56,895 bases of DNA from positions 1 through 56,895 of the forward strand of contig JBMDXQ010000096.1 of NCBI GenBank assembly GCA_048594975.1, in the 5' to 3' direction. This DNA comes from JBMDXB01 sp048594975 (GTDB taxonomy: Bacteria; Acidobacteriota; Vicinamibacteria; Vicinamibacterales; 2-12-FULL-66-21). The stretch's first letter is position 1; the number at the start of each line of letters is the position of its first letter. Below, piece after piece: positions 52,377 to 56,895 of the stretch. A program made the translations under genes and the position numbers. The notes under the pieces are model-generated. The model searched no databases and was not told where the DNA came from. It saw only the letters and a list, made by a program, of their open reading frames with translations.

Positions 52377-53876
52377 TTACCGGGGGCGCTCAGGCTCCTC
52401 TGCCGATGCGGCGTCGGCGACGATCGGCAGCCGCACTGTGAAGGTCGCGCCGTGCCCCTCGCCCGCACTCTCGGCGGCAATCGTGCCGCCGTGCAGCTCG
52501 ACAAAGTGCCGCGCGAGCGCGAGACCGAGGCCGAGCCCGCGGAATTCGCGGCTCGCCGCCCCCTCGCCCTGCCAGAAGCGGTGGAACACGTAGGGCAGGA
52601 GATCGCGCCGGATCCCGATGCCGGTGTCGCGGACGCTCACGATCGCGACGCCCTCGCGCGCCCCGACCCGGACGTCCACCGTGCCGCCGCGATCGGTGAA
52701 CTTCACGGCGTTGCTGAGCAGGTTCCAGAACACCTGTTGAATCCGATCGCCGTCGCACCGGGTGGGCAGCTGCGCCGGAGCCTCGACGTGCAGCGCGACG
52801 CCCTTCGCCTCCGCCGAAGGCCGCACGATGTCCACCGCGGCGGCGACCGGCGCCACGAGATCGCACGCCGCCAGGTGCAGGCGCGTCTTGCCGGTGACGA
52901 TGCTGGAGACGTCGAGGACGTCGGCGACGAGCTGCGACAGGATCCGCACGTTGCGATCGATGATGTCGATCGCGCGATCCTGCCGCTCGCCCGCGAGCTG
53001 TCCCATCCGAAGCATCCGGGTGTAACCCATCACCGCGTTGAGCGGGGTGCGGAGCTCGTGCGACAGCGTGGCCAGGAACTCGTCCTTCACCCGGCTGGCC
53101 TCGGCCGCGGCCGCCGCCAGCTGCTTCCGGACGGTGATGTCGCGGGCGATCTTCGACGCGCCGACCACCCGACCGTCCGGTGTCCTGATGGGAGAGACCG
53201 ACAGCGAGATGTCAATCAGCGAGCCGTCCTTGCGGCGGCGCACGGTCTCGTAGGGCTTGGTCGAAATACCGGCGCGGATGCGCGCCAGCACCTCGCTCTC
53301 CTCCCCGTGTCGATCGGGCGGGATGATGGTGAGGATGGGCCGGCCGATGATCTCGTCGGCGGTGTAGCCGAACATCCGTTCCGCCGCCCGGTTCCAGGTC
53401 TGAACTACGCCGTTAAGGTCCTTGCTGGCGATCGCGTCCTCGGAGGAGTCGACGATCGCCGCGAGGCGCAGCGCCTCCCGCTCCAGCGTCTTCTGTCCTG
53501 CGATGTCGCGCGCGATTCGCCCGAGCGCCACCACGCTGCCCGTCGGAGAACGGATGGGCGAAAGGCTGACGGAAAGCGGAACGCGCGTGCCGCTCCTGGT
53601 CAGGCCGACCGTTTCCGCTCGTGCCGCCGTCCCGCTCGCGCGGACGTGCTCGGCGAGGCGGCGGTCCTCGTCGCGATGTTCGGGAACCACGATCGCGTCG
53701 ACGTGACGGCCGACGATCTCATCCGATGTGAAGCCGAAAATGCGCGCGGCCGCCGGGTTCCAGGTCTCGATCTTCCCGTCGAGCCCTTGACTGAAGATGG
53801 CGTCCTCGGCAGCGTCGATGAGTGCGGCAAGCTGGACGACTGCCGCTTCCCCGGTCTTCATGAGGCGTGTCAGCAT
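52377..53876 (-). CDS. Double-PAS sensor histidine kinase, soluble
   Basis: This 499-residue protein has two PAS/PAC domains (AEDAIFSQGLDGKIETWNPA and, about 125 residues later, SEDAIASKDLNGVVQTWNRA, each followed by an FGxTxDEIIGR-like helix). A HisKA domain carries phospho-acceptor His273 (ATLSHELRTPLNAV). The ATPase domain shows the N box (NLLSNAVKFTD), G1 (DTGIGI) and G2 (GLGLGLA). No membrane helices are present, so it senses an intracellular or diffusible signal. No response regulator is adjacent. The start at 53876 is uncertain; a second Met is at 53861. It is convergent with the ROK gene and divergent from the SDR gene. Confidence 0.92.
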   Translation of the reverse strand: MLTRLMKTGEAAVVQLAALIDAAEDAIFSQGLDGKIETWNPAAARIFGFTSDEIVGRHVDAIVVPEHRDEDRRLAEHVRASGTAARAETVGLTRSGTRVPLSVSLSPIRSPTGSVVALGRIARDIAGQKTLEREALRLAAIVDSSEDAIASKDLNGVVQTWNRAAERMFGYTADEIIGRPILTIIPPDRHGEESEVLARIRAGISTKPYETVRRRKDGSLIDISLSVSPIRTPDGRVVGASKIARDITVRKQLAAAAAEASRVKDEFLATLSHELRTPLNAVMGYTRMLRMGQLAGERQDRAIDIIDRNVRILSQLVADVLDVSSIVTGKTRLHLAACDLVAPVAAAVDIVRPSAEAKGVALHVEAPAQLPTRCDGDRIQQVFWNLLSNAVKFTDRGGTVDVRVGAREGVAIVSVRDTGIGIRRDLLPYVFHRFWQGEGAASREFRGLGLGLALARHFVELHGGTIAAESAGEGHGATFTVRLPIVADAASAEEPERPR

Positions 53877-53973
53877 ACCGTATCTGCAGCGGCGTACCGA
53901 GCCGTTGCGCGCGTCTGCGCGCCGACGTGCGACAGGTGCCACAAGCTCAACAGCCGTGGAATAATCATTCGTG

Positions 53974-54744
53974 ATGGAGAGAGGGATTCTGGCCGGCCAG
54001 GCGGCGCTGGTCACGGGTGGGGGGCGCGGCGTGGGCCGCGGCATCTCCCTGGCGCTGGCGCGCGCCGGCAGCCGCGTCGCCATCAACTACCGCGCGGGCG
54101 CAGCCGAAGCGGAGGAGACGGCCAAGGCGATCCGGCAGCTCGGCGGCGATGCCCTCACCGTCCAGGCGCACGTCGGGGTTGCCGCCGAAGTCCGGCGGAT
54201 GTTCGACGACGTGCTGGGAGGGTTCGGCCGACTCGACACCCTGGTCAACAACGCAGGCGTGCAGACGTGGAAGGCACTCCTCGATCTGTCCGAGAAGGAG
54301 TGGGACGAGGTCATCACGACAAACTTGAAGGGGTGTTTCCTGTGTACGCAGGCCGCGGCTGGCTGCATGCGGGAGCAGGGAGGCGGCTCGATCGTGAACA
54401 TCGGGTCCGGGTCCAACAAGCACCCGTTCCCGCGGCTGGTCTCGTACACGGCGAGCAAAGGCGGGGTCGAACTGCTGACGAAATCGGCGGCGATCGAGCT
54501 GGGGGAGTTCGGGATCCGGGTGAACTGCATCGCGCCTGGCGCCATCGAGATCGAGCGAACGGCGCGCGAGAGCCCCGGGTACGGCGAGAAGTGGGGGCGT
54601 CTGACGCCGCTCGGGCGCGTGGGCACGCCGGAGGACGTCGGCCGCGCCGTCGTGTTCCTCGCCGGTCCGGATTCAGCGTTCATTACCGGCCAGACCATCT
54701 GGGTGGACGGCGGGCTCTTCACACGACCGAATTGGGCATATTGA
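53974..54744 (+). CDS. SDR-family oxidoreductase
   Basis: This protein of about 256 residues has the classical short-chain dehydrogenase layout: TGGGRGVGRGI nucleotide-binding loop, LVNNAGVQTW, the catalytic Ser in SIVNIGSGSN, and Tyr158/Lys162 in YTASKGG. It ends with the FITGQTIWVDGG strand. It belongs to the 3-ketoacyl-reductase/glucose dehydrogenase type. In this uronate region it could reduce a keto-acid such as fructuronate, but SDR substrates cannot be read from sequence. The Asn-Tyr-Arg after the second strand (INYRAG) suggests NADP preference. A GTG directly precedes the ATG and is an alternative start. Confidence 0.9.
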   Translation: MERGILAGQAALVTGGGRGVGRGISLALARAGSRVAINYRAGAAEAEETAKAIRQLGGDALTVQAHVGVAAEVRRMFDDVLGGFGRLDTLVNNAGVQTWKALLDLSEKEWDEVITTNLKGCFLCTQAAAGCMREQGGGSIVNIGSGSNKHPFPRLVSYTASKGGVELLTKSAAIELGEFGIRVNCIAPGAIEIERTARESPGYGEKWGRLTPLGRVGTPEDVGRAVVFLAGPDSAFITGQTIWVDGGLFTRPNWAY

Positions 54745-54798
54745 CCCTCAGTCAAGTGACCGGTCGAGACCGCCCTACGGCCGATGGCGGGCCGACCA

Positions 54799-56094
54799 CT
54801 ATCCCAGGTCAACAGCCATCATGTCGCGGCGGTCGCGAATGAAGAGGAGCGTTCCCACGAGCGTCGGAGGCGTCCACGACAGTTTGCTCAGCAGCGGCGC
54901 CTTCGCCGTGATGCGGAAGCCCTGGCGTGACGGGTGAGCGATCATCAGCGTGCCGGACTGGTCGAGGGTGATGAGCTTCCCGTCCGCCCACACGAAGGTC
55001 GCCTTCTCGATGCTCCGCTCCTGCCACAGGATCGTGCCGCTGCGGGCGTCGACGGCGCTGAGAATCGCCTGGCTGCCCTTGCCGCCGCTCGAGAGATAAA
55101 TCGCATCGCCGATGCGCATCGCGTTGCCGTGATGCAGGCGGATACGGGGCGTGCTCCACATTTCCTTTGCGATGGTCTGCATGCCGCTGCGCTGCAACTC
55201 GACGACCTTCGCGCCGGCGTTGTACTCGGCCGAGACGAACAACAGGTTGTCGGGGCCCCACACCGGCGTGGCGATCGCGATCGCGTAGTCCGCCTTGAAC
55301 GGCACGTGCCACTGCAGGTCGCCGTTGTGGGGGTTGACGCCGATCACGGCGCCGTCCATCACCAGCGCCATCTGCTCGAGGCCGCCGAGGTTGATCGGCA
55401 GCGGCGACGAGTAGGCGTTGCCGTAATCGTGGCGGGCCCACGCCAGCGTGCCGTCCCTCTGTCTGAACGCCATCACCGCCTTGCCGCGGCCGCCGACCGG
55501 AACGATCAGGAGGTCGCGGAAAGCGACGGGGCTGGAGGCGTAGCCGTATACCATCCGCGATCCGCCGTGATCCTCCCAGAGCTGCTGCGTCCAGAGCAGC
55601 CTGCCCGTCTTCTTGTCCAGGCACTGCAGCCGGCCGGCTACGCCCGCGGTGAACAGCCGCTCACCAACCGCGAGCGGCGTGGCATACGGCCCGTTGCCCA
55701 TCTCCGGGGCGTCGCTGTCGAACGACATCGTCGTGACGTGCTCCCAGAGCGTGGCGCCGGTCGCCGTGTTTGCCGCAAGTACGACCTCCTCGCGGGGGCG
55801 GCCGTACATCGTGTAGAGGACGTCGTTCTCAACGACGATCGACGAATAGCCTTCGCCGAGCGGCCGCTTCCACATGACGCGCGGGCCCGACGCCGGCCAC
55901 GTGTCCTTCAGGCCGCTCGCCTCGGTCTGGAAATTGCGGTGGGGTCCACCCCATTGCGTCCAGGGCAGGGCTGGTGGCGCGGCCGGCTTTGCCGGCACCG
56001 GCCTCGCGGGCTTGCCGCGCCGTTGCGCGGCAAGCGCGGCGGTGCCGAGCACCGGCGCGGCGACGGTCATCGCGAGGAACGTCCGTCGATCCAT
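54799..56094 (-). CDS. Secreted PQQ-like beta-propeller protein
   Basis: This 431-residue protein begins with a twin-arginine-like signal (MDRRTFLAMTVAAPVLG). A Pro and Ala rich linker is followed by WTQWGGPHRNFQ, the usual entry of PQQ-like outer propellers. Blades carry the tryptophan-docking pattern: NTATGATLWEHVT, DKKTGRLLWTQQL, NPHNGDLQWHVPF and DARSGTILWQERS. It lacks an obvious dehydrogenase active site, so it is probably a structural or binding propeller, possibly without PQQ. It lies 90 nt downstream of the Gfo/Idh/MocA gene on the same strand and may be co-transcribed with it. Confidence 0.9.
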   Translation of the reverse strand: MDRRTFLAMTVAAPVLGTAALAAQRRGKPARPVPAKPAAPPALPWTQWGGPHRNFQTEASGLKDTWPASGPRVMWKRPLGEGYSSIVVENDVLYTMYGRPREEVVLAANTATGATLWEHVTTMSFDSDAPEMGNGPYATPLAVGERLFTAGVAGRLQCLDKKTGRLLWTQQLWEDHGGSRMVYGYASSPVAFRDLLIVPVGGRGKAVMAFRQRDGTLAWARHDYGNAYSSPLPINLGGLEQMALVMDGAVIGVNPHNGDLQWHVPFKADYAIAIATPVWGPDNLLFVSAEYNAGAKVVELQRSGMQTIAKEMWSTPRIRLHHGNAMRIGDAIYLSSGGKGSQAILSAVDARSGTILWQERSIEKATFVWADGKLITLDQSGTLMIAHPSRQGFRITAKAPLLSKLSWTPPTLVGTLLFIRDRRDMMAVDLG

Positions 56095-56184
56095 GGGGAC
56101 CTCCGAGGCGCTGCAAAGAAGCTGCGGTGCCTAGGGCGCGGAAGCTGGGTGAACCCCGTGGCTGGTGCCGAGCCTGCCGGTCGA

Positions 56185-56895
56185 CTACTTCGGCGCCCTC
56201 CGCGGCGCCACCTTCGCCGGCGACTTCCGGCTCAATTCCATGCCCGTCGTCGTCACGAAGTATTTCGCGAGCATGTTGGGCCGTTCCCAGGACGGCAACG
56301 TGCGGCGGTCGCGGACGTATTTCAGGAACGCGGTCGCGACCTGCGCGAAGTAGGCTTCGTGGCCGGCCCTCAGTGCGTCGGGGATCGCGACCCGCAGCTC
56401 GGTACCGCGCTGTTGGACGCCAATCCCGCCGTACATGTTCCGGAGCGCCGCCAACCTCTTCTCGACGGCGGACGCCAGCTCCGCCATCGACCCGGCCGAT
56501 GCGGGTACGATATACAACTCGGGGCGGTAACCGTCCGTCTTGGTCTGGCGAACCTCGATGCGCGCGCGGGTGCCGCGGTAGACCGCGTAATGCGTGTCGC
56601 CGCCACCGGGCGGCGCTTCCCAGTCCCAGATCACGTTGAGCTTCACGCTGACCCCGCGCAGGGCGTACGACACCAGCGTGTTGCAGTAGTACTCCAGCTT
56701 GCCCCCCTTGACGCGTCCCTCGAGGCCGGGGGGAAAGCCCGGTCCGCCGGTCACCCGGCGGAAGTCCTCCTCGGAAATGAGCGTCGGCCAGCGCTGCGCC
56801 GACAGCACGCGGACGTCCTTCCGGTAATCCACGGCTTCATCGGGAAGCAGCGTCCACTGAACCAGGTCCACCAGGTGGGTGCCGATGTCGTTGAA
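56185..56895 (-). CDS. Gfo/Idh/MocA-family oxidoreductase, C-terminal part (cut by window edge)
   Basis: The frame enters from the window edge and ends at 56185, giving 236 residues. It opens FNDIGTHLVDLVQWTLLPDE, the substrate-domain helix with the conserved GTH of the family, followed by DYRKDVRVLSAQRWPTL and an alpha/beta substrate domain. The last part (WERPNMLAKYFVTTTGMELS) resembles the putative oxidoreductase C-terminal domain seen in Bacteroidetes and Acidobacteria members. The Rossmann domain is outside the window. Such enzymes oxidise sugars or inositols with NAD(P); the substrate is unknown. Confidence 0.85.
   Translation of the reverse strand, partial: FNDIGTHLVDLVQWTLLPDEAVDYRKDVRVLSAQRWPTLISEEDFRRVTGGPGFPPGLEGRVKGGKLEYYCNTLVSYALRGVSVKLNVIWDWEAPPGGGDTHYAVYRGTRARIEVRQTKTDGYRPELYIVPASAGSMAELASAVEKRLAALRNMYGGIGVQQRGTELRVAIPDALRAGHEAYFAQVATAFLKYVRDRRTLPSWERPNMLAKYFVTTTGMELSRKSPAKVAPRRAPK

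Overview
The window is GC-rich DNA, almost certainly from a soil-type Acidobacteriota. I infer class Vicinamibacteria or a relative from gene content alone: an orphan duplicated FtsX/MacB permease without an ATPase, Oar-like TonB receptors with an N-terminal carboxypeptidase-regulatory domain, TPR genes paired with CRTAC/ASPIC-UnbV genes, a BlaI/BlaR1-type pair and ROK regulators. No rRNA, tRNA, CRISPR array, phage or transposase gene was found.

Layout. 1-900: a BlaR1-type M56 peptidase (cut by the window edge) behind its BlaI repressor, with a promoter and a perfect operator palindrome. 1100-2450: an unusual small-gene region with two similar structured leaders about 800 bp apart. The first precedes a one-helix membrane protein and an RNA polymerase omega-like gene; the second precedes a zinc-ribbon microprotein and a small helical protein. 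2655-5213: the orphan permease. 5630-14038: a tightly packed minus-strand operon of GT2 glycosyltransferase, two GT-C-like membrane proteins, an Agl23-like membrane protein and a membrane sulfatase/LTA-synthase-like enzyme, probably for polyprenyl-linked glycan assembly or modification. 14290-19474: a lipoprotein, a cyclase, a STAS protein, a DUF2007-like protein, a VOC protein, a MOSC protein and an AhpD-like protein. 20571-25417: a multidomain GH10 xylanase, a ThuA-like protein and a LysR regulator. 25502-28315: a small conserved protein, a beta-barrel, a class 3 lipase and a membrane protein. 28417-34517: two successive TPR plus CRTAC pairs.

34533-56895 looks like a glucuronoxylan and glucuronate utilisation region. 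It holds two Oar-like TonB receptors, a di-haem cytochrome c, two paralogous ROK regulators, a ManD-type mannonate dehydratase, an SGNH esterase, a uronate-isomerase-like protein and a GH67 alpha-glucuronidase. The GH67 carries at its C-terminus a GH10 domain whose middle has been deleted. A PAS histidine kinase, an SDR, a PQQ-propeller protein and the end of a Gfo/Idh/MocA oxidoreductase follow. The inferred route is: GH10 and GH67 release (methyl)glucuronate, the UxaC-like protein isomerises uronate, an SDR-type reduction follows, and ManD gives 2-keto-3-deoxygluconate.

Two non-coding repeat families are present in two copies each. One is a 164-bp element with 20-bp terminal inverted repeats whose end supplies the TAG stop codon of the neighbouring gene in both copies. 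The other is a ~98-bp palindromic element. The strongest leads are the paired leaders with sequestered ribosome binding sites, the stop-codon-associated repeat, and the GH67 with the gutted GH10 domain.
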